This document shows, in pieces, positions 1 through 6,672 of a DNA stretch of 10,450 nt (position 1 is the first letter of the stretch; each line of letters opens with the position of its first letter). A model generated the notes under the pieces. The model saw nothing but the letters and a program-made list of their open reading frames with translations. It was not told where the DNA came from and did not search any database. The position numbers were made by a program, and so were the translations under genes. Location: assembly GCA_900542235.1 (NCBI GenBank), contig UQNB01000070.1:1-10450 (forward strand). Direction: 5' to 3'. The DNA is from an uncultured Collinsella sp. (lineage in GTDB: Bacteria > Actinomycetota > Coriobacteriia > Coriobacteriales > Coriobacteriaceae).

Positions 1-18
1 CGTAGCGGGTGGTTCAAA

Positions 19-39
19 GCTGGCCGCTGCGCGGCCAGC
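19..39. other. Short perfect hairpin, role unknown
   Basis: GCTGGCCGC and GCGGCCAGC form a perfect 9-bp stem around the loop TGC. A smaller inverted repeat, AGACT-AA-AGTCT, follows at 40-51. Neither side carries a convincing T run, so I do not call it a terminator. It may be a backup terminator or belong to whatever lies left of the window. Confidence 0.35.
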
Positions 40-53
40 AGACTAAAGTCTTG

Positions 54-93
54 AAAAGAAAAAGCCCTGTCGCGAGTTTGCGGCAGAGCTTTT
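54..93 (-). terminator. Intrinsic terminator of the IIA gene
   Basis: Read on the minus strand, a 13-position stem is formed by 92-80 and 73-61 around a 6-nt loop (79-74), with one G-U pair and one C-A mismatch. It is followed by a U-rich run (complement of 60-51, TTCTTTTC). It lies 28 bases after the IIA stop codon, which is where a terminator for that gene is expected. Confidence 0.8.
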
Positions 94-120
94 GGAAGGG
101 GACTTGGTTGTGCGGGCTCG

Positions 121-459
121 TTAGGCGAGCTTGGCCTCGAGCTCGGCGATGCGCTTGTAGGCATCGATGGTAAAGCGGGTCTGCTTCTCCAGAATCATAG
201 TGGTCATGAGAGTGTCCTGAGCGTGAGCCATGATGAAGGTCATCTCCATCTCGCCGCCGCCGGCCTCCTGCGAAAGCAGCTTGGTCTGCGTGTCGTGGGC
301 ACCGATGAGCGCATCGCTGGCATCCTTGTGCAGCTGCTCGGCCTTCTCAAAATCACCCTCGCGAGCAGCATCGAGCGCTGCAAGCAGATCGGTCTGGGCG
401 TCACCTGCGTATGCGACAATCTCGAATCCAACCATCGAGATTTCTTCTTTGGTTGCCAT
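121..459 (-). CDS. lacF: PTS lactose/cellobiose-type IIA component
   Basis: This 112-residue soluble protein is a type-3 (lactose/chitobiose family) PTS IIA. It takes phosphate from HPr and gives it to the IIB cysteine of a sugar permease, working in the cytoplasm as a helical-bundle trimer in known members. The signature is around residues 75-85, with the active-site His79 in AHAQDTLM and the metal-binding aspartate at Asp82. Length matches the family (about 100-115). The start is fixed by AAAGGA (complement of 467-472), 7 bases before the ATG. Classical LacF proteins usually have a second histidine four residues after the active site; here it is Thr83. The gene stands alone, 214 bp beyond the end of regulator 1, with its own terminator. 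It is the only IIA in the window, so it probably serves both IICB permeases. Family assignment is secure; the choice of lacF over a cellobiose-type name rests on the two neighbouring LacE/LacG modules. Confidence 0.93.
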   Translation of the reverse strand: MATKEEISMVGFEIVAYAGDAQTDLLAALDAAREGDFEKAEQLHKDASDALIGAHDTQTKLLSQEAGGGEMEMTFIMAHAQDTLMTTMILEKQTRFTIDAYKRIAELEAKLA

Positions 460-537
460 ATTGCGTTCCTTTCACATATGAACCAACGGAGAGCATCGCG
501 TCCGGGCATACGCGCTGCGCTGTGTATGACAGAAACA

Positions 538-567
538 ATAACATTCAAACAAAAAGGAACAATGCAA
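538..567 (-). promoter_or_regulatory. Candidate promoter of the IIA gene
   Basis: On the minus strand, TTGCAT (complement of 562-567) and TGTTAT (complement of 538-543) are separated by 18 bp. This would place the transcription start near 531 and give a leader of about 70 nt. The -10 match is moderate, so this is a by-eye proposal. Confidence 0.35.
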
Positions 568-581
568 ACCGTTATTTCGAG

Positions 582-613
582 CCGTGAACGGTCTTTTTTC
601 GCCCGTGAACGGT
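582..613. promoter_or_regulatory. Pair of CCGTTCACGG sites upstream of the IIA promoter
   Basis: CCGTGAACGGT occurs exactly at 582-592 and again at 603-613, in direct orientation and 21 bp apart, which is two helical turns. Each 10-mer core is an imperfect palindrome (CCGT-ACGG). If the promoter proposed just downstream is right, the sites are centred near -55 and -76, an activator-like position. One-mismatch relatives occur in the two other control regions of the window. The binding protein is unknown. Confidence 0.5.
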
Positions 614-673
614 TTCCAAACCATTTCGAACAATATCAAACATGATTAGCGTAAACCCAAACAGGACCGCACC

Positions 674-1678
674 CTAACGCAAATCGCGCACCGTATCGCC
701 CTCTACGAGCACGCCGGGGATCAGCATGTGCTCCACGCCAGACGCAACCTCCTCGGCACCGGCGATCTTATCGACTGCCCACATGCCGACACGTTTGTTG
801 TCAAAGCGCACCGTGGTCAGGCGACGGTCGGGCACGATATCGCCCAGGCTGTCGTCAACACCCACCACGCTCACGTCCTGGGGCACGCGCTTCCCGCGCG
901 ACTCGAGCCCACGGATGCAGCCATATGCCATGGCATCGTTGGAGGCATAAATGGCCGTACAGGTCGGATCGTCCGCCAGAGCCTGACCGGCAGCATACCC
1001 GCTCTGTGCCGTCCAATCGCCGCGCACGAGCTGCGGGGGCTCAATGCCATGCGCACGCAATGTCTCGCGCCAGCCTTCCTCGCGCCGCATGCCCGAAAGC
1101 GAGCGCTCGGGACACGAGATAAAGTGCACGGTTTTGTGCCCCCGCCCCAGCAAGTACTCGACCACCTGGCGCGAACAATCGAACTGGTCATTATCGACCG
1201 TTGAACAGAGCGGGTGCTCCAACATCGTAACGAGCACCGTCTGCATGCCGGGCAGCGGCTCAAAAGTGCCAAAGTCCGCCGGCATGCGGTTCATAATCAC
1301 GACAATACCGTCCACCGGCAGTGCGCTCATACGCGACGATGCGCTCTCGAGGGTATAGGGGTGTCCATCTACTTTAGTGAGGGTGATGGCGTAGCCGTGT
1401 TTGTCGGCGGCGGCGGCAAAGCCCTCCATACGGTCGAGGTTGCCGGTGCCGGTAATGTTGAACATGGCGACGCCGACGGTCTTAAATTTGCCGCGGCGCA
1501 GCGATCGACCGGCAAAATTGGGGCGATACCCCAGCTCGCGCATGGCGGCGCGCACGCGCTCCTTGGTCTCGGGGCGCACGCTGGGCGAATCGTGCACCGT
1601 ACGCGAGACTGTCTGCTCCGAGACGCCCGCGAGACGCGCCACGTCCTTAACGGAAACCGATTTTTTAACAGCGGCCAT
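674..1678 (-). CDS. LacI-family transcriptional regulator 1
   Basis: This 334-residue DNA-binding regulator probably represses the divergent IICB-lacG operon. The N-terminal helix-turn-helix spans about residues 10-30 (KDVARLAGVS-EQTVSR), followed by the hinge PNFAGRSL at 53-60 with the usual minor-groove leucine. The rest is a periplasmic-binding-protein-like sensor fold, with the effector-pocket motifs R198-xxx-GW, N247-D248 and D275-D276. I chose the ATG at 1678 because GGAAAG (complement of 1687-1692) lies 8 bases upstream; an in-frame ATG at 1717 has no good ribosome site and would add 13 residues. It is a paralogue of regulator 2: both share GYRPNFAG-like, NMNRM-like and C-terminal TVRDxR stretches. 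The first recognition-helix residue is Glu21 here and Arg in regulator 2. The sugar inducer cannot be read from the sequence; a phosphorylated galactoside or lactose product is a reasonable guess. Confidence 0.93.
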   Translation of the reverse strand: MAAVKKSVSVKDVARLAGVSEQTVSRTVHDSPSVRPETKERVRAAMRELGYRPNFAGRSLRRGKFKTVGVAMFNITGTGNLDRMEGFAAAADKHGYAITLTKVDGHPYTLESASSRMSALPVDGIVVIMNRMPADFGTFEPLPGMQTVLVTMLEHPLCSTVDNDQFDCSRQVVEYLLGRGHKTVHFISCPERSLSGMRREEGWRETLRAHGIEPPQLVRGDWTAQSGYAAGQALADDPTCTAIYASNDAMAYGCIRGLESRGKRVPQDVSVVGVDDSLGDIVPDRRLTTVRFDNKRVGMWAVDKIAGAEEVASGVEHMLIPGVLVEGDTVRDLR

Positions 1679-1744
1679 TGGTCGATCTTTCCGTGTCAAC
1701 GATGCCATTGACGGCATCCTGCGCAGTCATATTGAACGCCTCCA

Positions 1745-1750
1745 AGTATA
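1745..1750 (-). promoter_or_regulatory. Candidate -10 element for regulator 1
   Basis: TATACT on the minus strand would start transcription near 1738, about 60 nt before the regulator start codon. No convincing -35 lies 16-18 bp upstream, so the promoter would be weak or depend on an activator. Confidence 0.3.
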
Positions 1751-1836
1751 TCCAACGCCTCCCCCACCATACGCTCACCACCCAAAACCTACCGTTCACC
1801 GACATTTTTGCTTCCCCAAACGGCTTTTGACGCCCA

Positions 1837-1854
1837 AATGTTAACGTTGCCATT
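1837..1854. promoter_or_regulatory. LacI-type operator O1 of module 1
   Basis: AATGTTAACGTTGCCATT is an 18-bp palindrome of form AATG-nn-AACGTT-nn-CATT with a central CG, the usual layout of LacI-family operators. Nearly the same sequence recurs in the opposite orientation at 1957-1974. It lies 120 bp, centre to centre, from that second site and could support a repression loop. The bound protein is presumably regulator 1. Confidence 0.7.
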
Positions 1855-1956
1855 GCGCAAACACAGAGCCACCGGGCGGCTCAAACGTTTACGCATAGGG
1901 AATCGACGGTTCGCAGGCACAGGAACCACCGGTTCGCGTCTTTTTTTGTGTCGCAA

Positions 1957-1974
1957 AATGGCAACGTCAACATT
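1957..1974. promoter_or_regulatory. LacI-type operator O2 of module 1
   Basis: AATGGCAACGTCAACATT is the inverse of O1 with one mismatch. The symmetric arms extend outward to CAAAATG and CATTTTG (1954-1977). It directly abuts the proposed -35 (TTGGCA) of the permease operon, so bound repressor would block polymerase. Confidence 0.75.
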
Positions 1975-2002
1975 TTGGCAACTGAACGCCAAAAGCTACC
2001 AT
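1975..2002 (+). promoter_or_regulatory. Candidate promoter of the IICB1-lacG1 operon
   Basis: TTGGCA (1975-1980) and TACCAT (1997-2002) are separated by 16 bp. Transcription would start near 2009 and leave a leader of about 27 nt holding the ribosome site at 2025-2029. Operator O2 touches the -35, which supports the assignment. Confidence 0.45.
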
Positions 2003-2035
2003 CGTTGCTAACCCACCGACTCTTAGGAGCATTGC

Positions 2036-3811
2036 ATGGAGCAACTCATCGCCATCATCGAAAAGGGCCAGCCCTTTTTCAACGCGATCGCCCGCAACAA
2101 GTACCTCAAGGCGATCCGCGACGGCTTTATCTCCGTCATCCCCATCATCATCTTCTCGTCCATCTTCTGCCTGGTAGCCTCGGTCCCCAACATCTGGGGT
2201 TTCTACTGGCCCGATGACATCAACAACGCCCTGTGGAAGTGCTACAACTACTCCATGGGTATCCTGGCCATCGCCTGCGCTGCCACCACAGCCAAGCACT
2301 TCGCCGACGCTCAGAACCGCGATCTGCCCAAGAACAACCAGATCAACTTCATCTCGTGCATGTGCGCGGCCATCATCGGCTTCTTGCTCCTTTCGAGCGA
2401 CACGATCGCCACGGACGCTGCCAGCGGCTTCAACACCACCTACCTTGGTTCCAAAGGCCTGCTGACCGCCTTTATCGCTGCGTTTGTGACCGGCATCATC
2501 TACAAGTTCTTCATTAAGCGCAACATCACCGTCAAGATGCCCGAGCAAGTTCCGCCCAACATCTCGCAGACCTTTAAGGACATCATCCCCTTCTCCGTCT
2601 GCATCACCGTCTTTTGGGTCTTTGACATCGCCTTCCGCGCTGCTTTTGGCTTCTGCTTTGCCCAGGGCGTCATCCAGGTGTTCCAGCCCCTGTTCACCGC
2701 TGCCGACGGCTACATCGGCCTCGCTGTGATCTACGGCGCCATGAGCCTCTTCTGGTTCGTGGGCGTCCACGGCCCCTCGATCGTCGAGCCCGCCATCGCC
2801 GCCGCCCTCGTTGCCAACATGACCGACAACCTGGCTGCGTTCCAGGCTGGCCAGCACGCTTCCGCTGTCCTGACCCAGGGTGCCCAATACTTCGTCGTCT
2901 GCATGGGCGGCACCGGCGCCACGCTCGTCCTGGTCTTTATGTTCTGCTTCCTGGCCAAGTCTCAGGAGATGCGCGCCGTCGGTAAGGCTGCCATCGTCCC
3001 GGTCTGCTTTGCCGTCAACGAGCCGCTGCTGTTCGCCGCGCCCATCGTGCTCAACCCCGTCTTCTTTGTCCCGTTTGTCTTTGCCCCGATCGCCAACATC
3101 TGGATCCTCAAGATCTTTATCGACTTCTTGGGCATGAACGGCTTTATGTACACCCTGCCCTGGACCGTCCCCGGCCCCATCGGCACCATCATGGGCCTGG
3201 GCTTCCAGCCGCTCGCCTTTGTGATGCTCGCCCTTATCCTGGTCGTCGACTTCGTTCTGTACTACCCGTTCTTCCGTGCCTATGACGCCCAGAAGTGCGC
3301 CGAGGAGGCCGAGATCTCCCAGGAGGAGCTCGCCGCCAAGAACGCCGAGAAGGCCGCCAAGCTCAACGATGCCTTCCAGGGCAAGGCCGACGCCAAGAGC
3401 GTTGCCGCTGGCGCTGCTGCCGAGGCCGTGAAGGTCGACGCCCCCGCCGCTTCTGCAGCACCCGCTGCCGAGGCAACGACCGCCAGCGACCTCAACGGCA
3501 AGCGCGTGCTCGTGCTCTGCCAGGGTGGCGGCACCTCGGGCCTGCTCGCCAACGCGCTGGCCAAGGCCGCCAAGGAGCGCGGCATCAATCTTGAGACCGC
3601 TGCCGAGGCATACGGCAACCACGTTGACATGCTCCCCGACTTTGACCTAGTCGTCCTGGCCCCGCAGGCCGCGAGCTACCTGGCCGACCTGCAGAAGGAC
3701 TGCGAGCGCGTGGGCAACAAGTGCGTCGCCTGCCGTGGCAAGCAATACATCGAGCTCTCCCAGAACGGCGATAAGTCTCTCGCCTTCGTGAGTGAACAGC
3801 TCTCTAAGTAA
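2036..3811 (+). CDS. lacE: PTS lactose-type IICB permease 1 (IIC-IIB fusion)
   Basis: This 591-residue membrane permease imports a beta-galactoside and phosphorylates it at C6. Residues 1-415 form the IIC domain, with about ten hydrophobic segments (for example 31-51, 103-123, 183-205, 225-245, 285-307, 388-412). It contains the two residues that match the functional His and Glu of the chitobiose-type IIC fold: His245 in GVHGPS and Glu329 in VNEPLLF. A charged, Ala-rich linker (about 420-486) leads to a IIB domain whose phospho-cysteine is Cys495 in VLVLCQGGGTSG. Size and order match LacE. AGGAG at 2025-2029 lies 6 bases before the ATG. It is first in an operon with lacG1, 66 bp downstream. 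An oddity is three extra cysteines in the IIB (556, 563, 566, the last two as CVAC) that are absent in permease 2. Lactose-type specificity is inferred from the LacG partner. Confidence 0.94.
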   Translation: MEQLIAIIEKGQPFFNAIARNKYLKAIRDGFISVIPIIIFSSIFCLVASVPNIWGFYWPDDINNALWKCYNYSMGILAIACAATTAKHFADAQNRDLPKNNQINFISCMCAAIIGFLLLSSDTIATDAASGFNTTYLGSKGLLTAFIAAFVTGIIYKFFIKRNITVKMPEQVPPNISQTFKDIIPFSVCITVFWVFDIAFRAAFGFCFAQGVIQVFQPLFTAADGYIGLAVIYGAMSLFWFVGVHGPSIVEPAIAAALVANMTDNLAAFQAGQHASAVLTQGAQYFVVCMGGTGATLVLVFMFCFLAKSQEMRAVGKAAIVPVCFAVNEPLLFAAPIVLNPVFFVPFVFAPIANIWILKIFIDFLGMNGFMYTLPWTVPGPIGTIMGLGFQPLAFVMLALILVVDFVLYYPFFRAYDAQKCAEEAEISQEELAAKNAEKAAKLNDAFQGKADAKSVAAGAAAEAVKVDAPAASAAPAAEATTASDLNGKRVLVLCQGGGTSGLLANALAKAAKERGINLETAAEAYGNHVDMLPDFDLVVLAPQAASYLADLQKDCERVGNKCVACRGKQYIELSQNGDKSLAFVSEQLSK

Positions 3812-3820
3812 GTAACGCTC

Positions 3821-3855
3821 AGGGCCAGCCGACCATCCAAGACCGGCTGGCCCTT
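3821..3855 (+). other. Intercistronic hairpin between permease 1 and lacG1
   Basis: AGGGCCAGCCG (3821-3831) and CGGCTGGCCCT (3844-3854) form a perfect 11-bp, GC-rich stem around a 12-nt loop. It is followed by TCGATTT, not a true T run. It lies 9 bp after the permease stop and 23 bp before the lacG start. It could be a leaky terminator or an RNA-stabilising structure that sets the permease-to-enzyme ratio. Confidence 0.75.
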
Positions 3856-3877
3856 CGATTTAGACGATTGGATCATC

Positions 3878-5317
3878 ATGTCCGTTAACCCTGCTAGCGT
3901 CACCAACCCGCCCGCGCAGTTTCCCGAGGACTTTGTTTTTGGCGGCGCCACTGCTGCCTACCAGGTAGAGGGCGAGACCCGCACTCACGGTAAGGGCAAA
4001 GTCGCCTGGGACGACTTCCTGGAGGCCCAGGGGCGCTTCTCCCCCGATCCCGCTTCGGACTTCTACAACCAGTACCCCGTCGATCTGGAGCTGTGCGAGG
4101 AGTTTGGCATCAACGGCATTCGCCTCTCCATCGCCTGGAGCCGCATCTTCCCCAACGGTACCGGCGAAATCAACCCCGAGGGCGTGCAGTTCTACCACGA
4201 TCTCTTCGCCGAGTGCCATAAGCACCACGTTGAGCCGTTCGTCACGCTGCATCACTTCGACACGCCGCTGCCCCTCTTTGAGAAGGGCGATTTCCTCAAC
4301 CGCGAGACCATCGACGCCTTTGTGGACTTTGCCACCTTCTGCTTTAAGGAGTACGCCGACCAGGTGACCTACTGGTTCACCTTTAACGAGATTTGGGCCG
4401 ATGCCTCCAACACCTACATCGAGGGCACCTTCCCCGGTGGCGTCAAGGCGCATCTGGCCGAGGCCTTCCAGTGCGAGCACAACATGATGCTCGCCCACGC
4501 CAAGGCAGTGCTGGCCTTCCACAACGGCGGTTTTAAGGGCAAGGTCGGCGTCATTCAGTCGTTGGAGTTTAAGTATCCGCTCAACGAGAACGACCCCGCC
4601 GATATCAAGGCCGCCAACAACGAGCACGTGCTGCAAAACCAGTTCTTGCTCGACGCCACCTTCCGCGGCGACTACGCGCCCGACACCCTCGAGTGCGCCA
4701 ACCGCCTGGCCGCCGTCTCGGGTGGCACCATCCAGATCCTAGACGAGGATCTGGAAATCATGCGCGAGGCCGCGCTCTACAACGACTACCTGGGCGTTAA
4801 CAACTACCAGTGCCGTTTTTTGAAGGCTTACGACGGCGAGAACGACCTGCACCACAACGGTACGGGCGAGAAGGGCACCGGCCGTTGGCGCGTCAAGGGC
4901 ATTGGCGAGCATGTGAACAAGCCTGGCATCCCCACCACCGACTGGGACTGGATCATCTATCCCGAGGGCCTGTTCGATCTGCTCGTCTACATTAAGCAGC
5001 GCTACCCCAACTACAAGCAGATCTTCATCACCGAGAACGGCATGGGCTACAAGGACCCCTACAAAGACGGCTTTGTGGACGACCAGCCGCGCATCGACTA
5101 CATCGAGCAGCACCTGCGCTGGTTGCTCAAGGCCATGGAGGTGGGCGTCAACGTGGGCGGCTACTTCCTGTGGAGCCTGCAGGATCAGTTCTCCTGGACC
5201 AATGGCTACAACAAGCGTTACGGCTTCTTCTACGTTGACTTTGAAACCCAGAAGCGCACGCCCAAGGCAAGCGCCTACTGGTACAAGCACGTGGCGCAGA
5301 CCCGTCGTCTGGACTAG
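3878..5317 (+). CDS. lacG: 6-phospho-beta-galactosidase 1 (GH1)
   Basis: This 479-residue cytoplasmic GH1 enzyme hydrolyses the 6-phospho-beta-galactoside delivered by the PTS, for example lactose-6-phosphate to galactose-6-phosphate and glucose. The acid/base is Glu171 in FTFNEI and the nucleophile is Glu386 in ITENG. The phosphate-binding set Ser439, Lys446 and Tyr448 lies in FSWTNGYNKRYG. Trp440 after that serine is the LacG-type residue; 6-phospho-beta-glucosidases usually have another residue there. N-terminal FGGATAAYQ and central TDWDWIIYPEGL also match LacG closely, and length is normal (about 468 plus a longer N-terminus). Asn309 replaces the first tyrosine of the usual GxNYY. The start at 3878 keeps full homology but has only a weak ribosome site (TTGGAT), so translation may depend on the upstream gene. 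Exact substrate (lactose, N-acetyllactosamine or other) is not determined. Confidence 0.94.
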   Translation: MSVNPASVTNPPAQFPEDFVFGGATAAYQVEGETRTHGKGKVAWDDFLEAQGRFSPDPASDFYNQYPVDLELCEEFGINGIRLSIAWSRIFPNGTGEINPEGVQFYHDLFAECHKHHVEPFVTLHHFDTPLPLFEKGDFLNRETIDAFVDFATFCFKEYADQVTYWFTFNEIWADASNTYIEGTFPGGVKAHLAEAFQCEHNMMLAHAKAVLAFHNGGFKGKVGVIQSLEFKYPLNENDPADIKAANNEHVLQNQFLLDATFRGDYAPDTLECANRLAAVSGGTIQILDEDLEIMREAALYNDYLGVNNYQCRFLKAYDGENDLHHNGTGEKGTGRWRVKGIGEHVNKPGIPTTDWDWIIYPEGLFDLLVYIKQRYPNYKQIFITENGMGYKDPYKDGFVDDQPRIDYIEQHLRWLLKAMEVGVNVGGYFLWSLQDQFSWTNGYNKRYGFFYVDFETQKRTPKASAYWYKHVAQTRRLD

Positions 5318-5363
5318 TGGCTGGCGGGGTTGCCCGCTCACACAACCTGTCCCCATTTCTCAG

Positions 5364-5412
5364 CCGGGGGCGGCACGTCACACGGCGCGCCGCCCCCGGT
5401 CTTTTTGTTTTT
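5364..5412 (+). terminator. Intrinsic terminator of the IICB1-lacG1 operon
   Basis: CCGGGGGCGGC (5364-5374) pairs perfectly with GCCGCCCCCGG (5389-5399), giving 11 bp around a 14-nt loop, and is followed by TCTTTTTGTTTTT. It lies 46 bp after the lacG1 stop. This is a textbook strong rho-independent terminator. Confidence 0.93.
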
Positions 5413-5426
5413 GGGCTGGTCGGGAG

Positions 5427-5493
5427 CCGTTTGTCTCGATCTGTAACATCTAGCCGAGTTTTTTGGTCCTAGCTGTTACAGATTGAGACGAAC
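5427..5493. repeat. Palindromic repeat unit 1
   Basis: GTTTGTCTCGATCTGTAACA (5429-5448) is mirrored by TGTTACAGATTGAGACGAAC (5474-5493). The two differences leave G-U pairs in RNA. The stem continues, after one mismatch, with CTAG at 5450-5453 and 5469-5472, leaving a 15-nt loop that contains six T residues. It sits between convergent genes, and no gene is present. It resembles a dispersed REP/BIME-type palindrome; I recognise no named family. Confidence 0.8.
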
Positions 5494-5519
5494 AGGATTA
5501 CTCTTTCCGAAGAATCTAA

Positions 5520-5576
5520 ATCTGTAACACGTAGCCCGCTTTTGACCGTCTACCTGTTACAAATCGAGACAAACGG
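5520..5576. repeat. Palindromic repeat unit 2, left arm shortened
   Basis: ATCTGTAACA (5520-5529) and TGTTACAAAT (5555-5564) form the inner arms, extended by GTAG (5531-5534) and CTAC (5550-5553) around another 15-nt loop. The right arm continues to 5576 and is the reverse complement of 5427-5448 with one mismatch. The left outer arm is degenerate. It ends 8 bp before the stop codon of regulator 2 and may help end its transcript. Confidence 0.75.
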
Positions 5577-5584
5577 AGTAGGAC

Positions 5585-6622
5585 CTAACCCCGTATGTCC
5601 CTAACAGTCGAGCGTTCGACCAGCGTACTCGGCACATGAATCGCCTCGATAGACGAGCTCTCTCCAATCGCCGCCTCAAACGCAAGCTTACCGACACCGC
5701 GCAAATCAAATCGCAGCGTCGTCAGCCGATTGTGAGGAACAAGTCCCTCGAGTGCGTCGTCGATACCAACCACGCTCACGTCGTCTGGCACGGACAGGCC
5801 CGCGTTCTCGAGCGCGGCGATAACGCCCAGCGCCATCTGGTCATTTGCCGCAAGCACGGCAGTCGGCGCCTGCGACCCGCCGGCAAGCACCTCGGCCGCA
5901 ATCCGCTCGCCCATGGCGTACCCACTGTCCGCACTCCAATCGCCACGCAGCATCGGAGCGGCATCGACATGAGCACGACCCAGCGTATCGCGCCAACCGG
6001 CCTCACGAAAACGCGAGGAAATCGAGTTTTCCGGACCCGCCACAAACCGCATATTCGAGTGACCATGTTCCAGCAGATAATTGGTCAACAGCTCGCACGA
6101 ACCATACTGGTCGGAGTCGATCGTCGTGCAGCGCGGATGCGCATACATGGACAGGATGACCGTTCGCACTCCCGGCTGGGGAACAAACTCCTCAAAATCG
6201 GGAGCCATGCGGTTCATGTTGAGAATCATGCCGTCGACGGGTCGCTCGACCATGCGGCGCGAGGCATCGGCAAGTGTATAGGGCTTGTCGCCGCCCATCT
6301 CGATCATAGTGACGGCAAAATCGTGCTCGCGCGCCGCTTGCATGATACCCTCGAGCGTCGCTAGGTTACCGACACGTGTGATGTTGTACATGCACAGGCC
6401 AATAGAACGATACGACCCGCCGCGCAACGCCGCTCCAGCAAAATTGGGACGAAAGCCCAGCTCTTCCATGGCGGCCAGCACACGCTTGCGCGTCTTTTCC
6501 GTCACGTTAGGCATACCGTTGACCACGCGAGACACAGTCTGGCGGCTCACGCCAGCGAGCGCCGCAACCTCTGCCGCGCTCGCCGAATGACCATTCCTTG
6601 TTTGCTGAGCCATGCCTTCCAC
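5585..6622 (-). CDS. LacI-family transcriptional regulator 2
   Basis: This regulator of about 345 residues probably represses the divergent lacG2-IICB2 operon and itself. The helix-turn-helix is AAEVAALAGVS-RQTVSRVVNG near residues 16-36. The hinge RPNFAGAAL follows, and then the sensor domain with R-xxx-GW, AANDQMA and GIDD motifs. I chose the GTG at 6622 because AGCAGG (complement of 6628-6633) lies 5 bases upstream. The ATG at 6613 is equally possible and 3 residues shorter; its only purine-rich stretch is too close. An ATG at 6670 has no ribosome site. It is a paralogue of regulator 1 with the same C-terminal TVRDIR ending. The recognition helix begins with Arg where regulator 1 has Glu. 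An operator lies just downstream of its proposed transcription start, which suggests autoregulation. Confidence 0.92.
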   Translation of the reverse strand: MEGMAQQTRNGHSASAAEVAALAGVSRQTVSRVVNGMPNVTEKTRKRVLAAMEELGFRPNFAGAALRGGSYRSIGLCMYNITRVGNLATLEGIMQAAREHDFAVTMIEMGGDKPYTLADASRRMVERPVDGMILNMNRMAPDFEEFVPQPGVRTVILSMYAHPRCTTIDSDQYGSCELLTNYLLEHGHSNMRFVAGPENSISSRFREAGWRDTLGRAHVDAAPMLRGDWSADSGYAMGERIAAEVLAGGSQAPTAVLAANDQMALGVIAALENAGLSVPDDVSVVGIDDALEGLVPHNRLTTLRFDLRGVGKLAFEAAIGESSSIEAIHVPSTLVERSTVRDIRG

Positions 6623-6672
6623 GCTAACCTGCTTCCCAACTATTCCCCGCGCCCATGGCGCATCGTACATAC

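Larger units (their letters stand above)
1679..2035. other. Divergent control region between regulator 1 and permease 1
   Basis: This 357-bp gene-free stretch holds two LacI-type operators (1837-1854 and 1957-1974), a candidate -10 for regulator 1 (1745-1750), a candidate promoter for the permease operon (1975-2002), a relative of the CCGTTCRCGG motif (1792-1801, CCGTTCACCG) and a small hairpin with seven T residues (about 1924-1947). AAACGTTT at 1883-1890 resembles an operator core without its outer arms. I see no additional gene. Confidence 0.7.

Noticed and set aside
569..599. ACCGTT...AACGGT hairpin followed by six T residues, read as a plus-strand terminator
   Set aside because: The stem is only 6 bp with a 13-nt loop, and no plus-strand gene ends here. 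The repeated CCGTGAACGGT is better explained as a binding site.
2003..2035. BglG/LacT-type RNA antitermination site in the leader of permease 1
   Set aside because: The proposed leader is only about 27 nt, with no room for the conserved antiterminator hairpin and no overlapping terminator. No antiterminator gene is in the window.
1967..3622. Long open frame antisense to permease 1 (about 550 codons)
   Set aside because: Its composition is the Gly/Asp/Val-rich pattern expected from the complement of a GC-rich gene. The sense frame encodes a full LacE with all functional residues.
3878..5317. Naming the GH1 enzymes as 6-phospho-beta-glucosidases
   Set aside because: Both have the tryptophan after the phosphate-binding serine and the TDWDW and NGYNKRYG blocks typical of LacG. 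The assignment is by motif recall, so it is preferred, not proven.
5427..5576. Palindrome block considered as a CRISPR array
   Set aside because: The units are inverted, not direct, repeats, and there are only two hairpins with no regular spacers and no cas genes.
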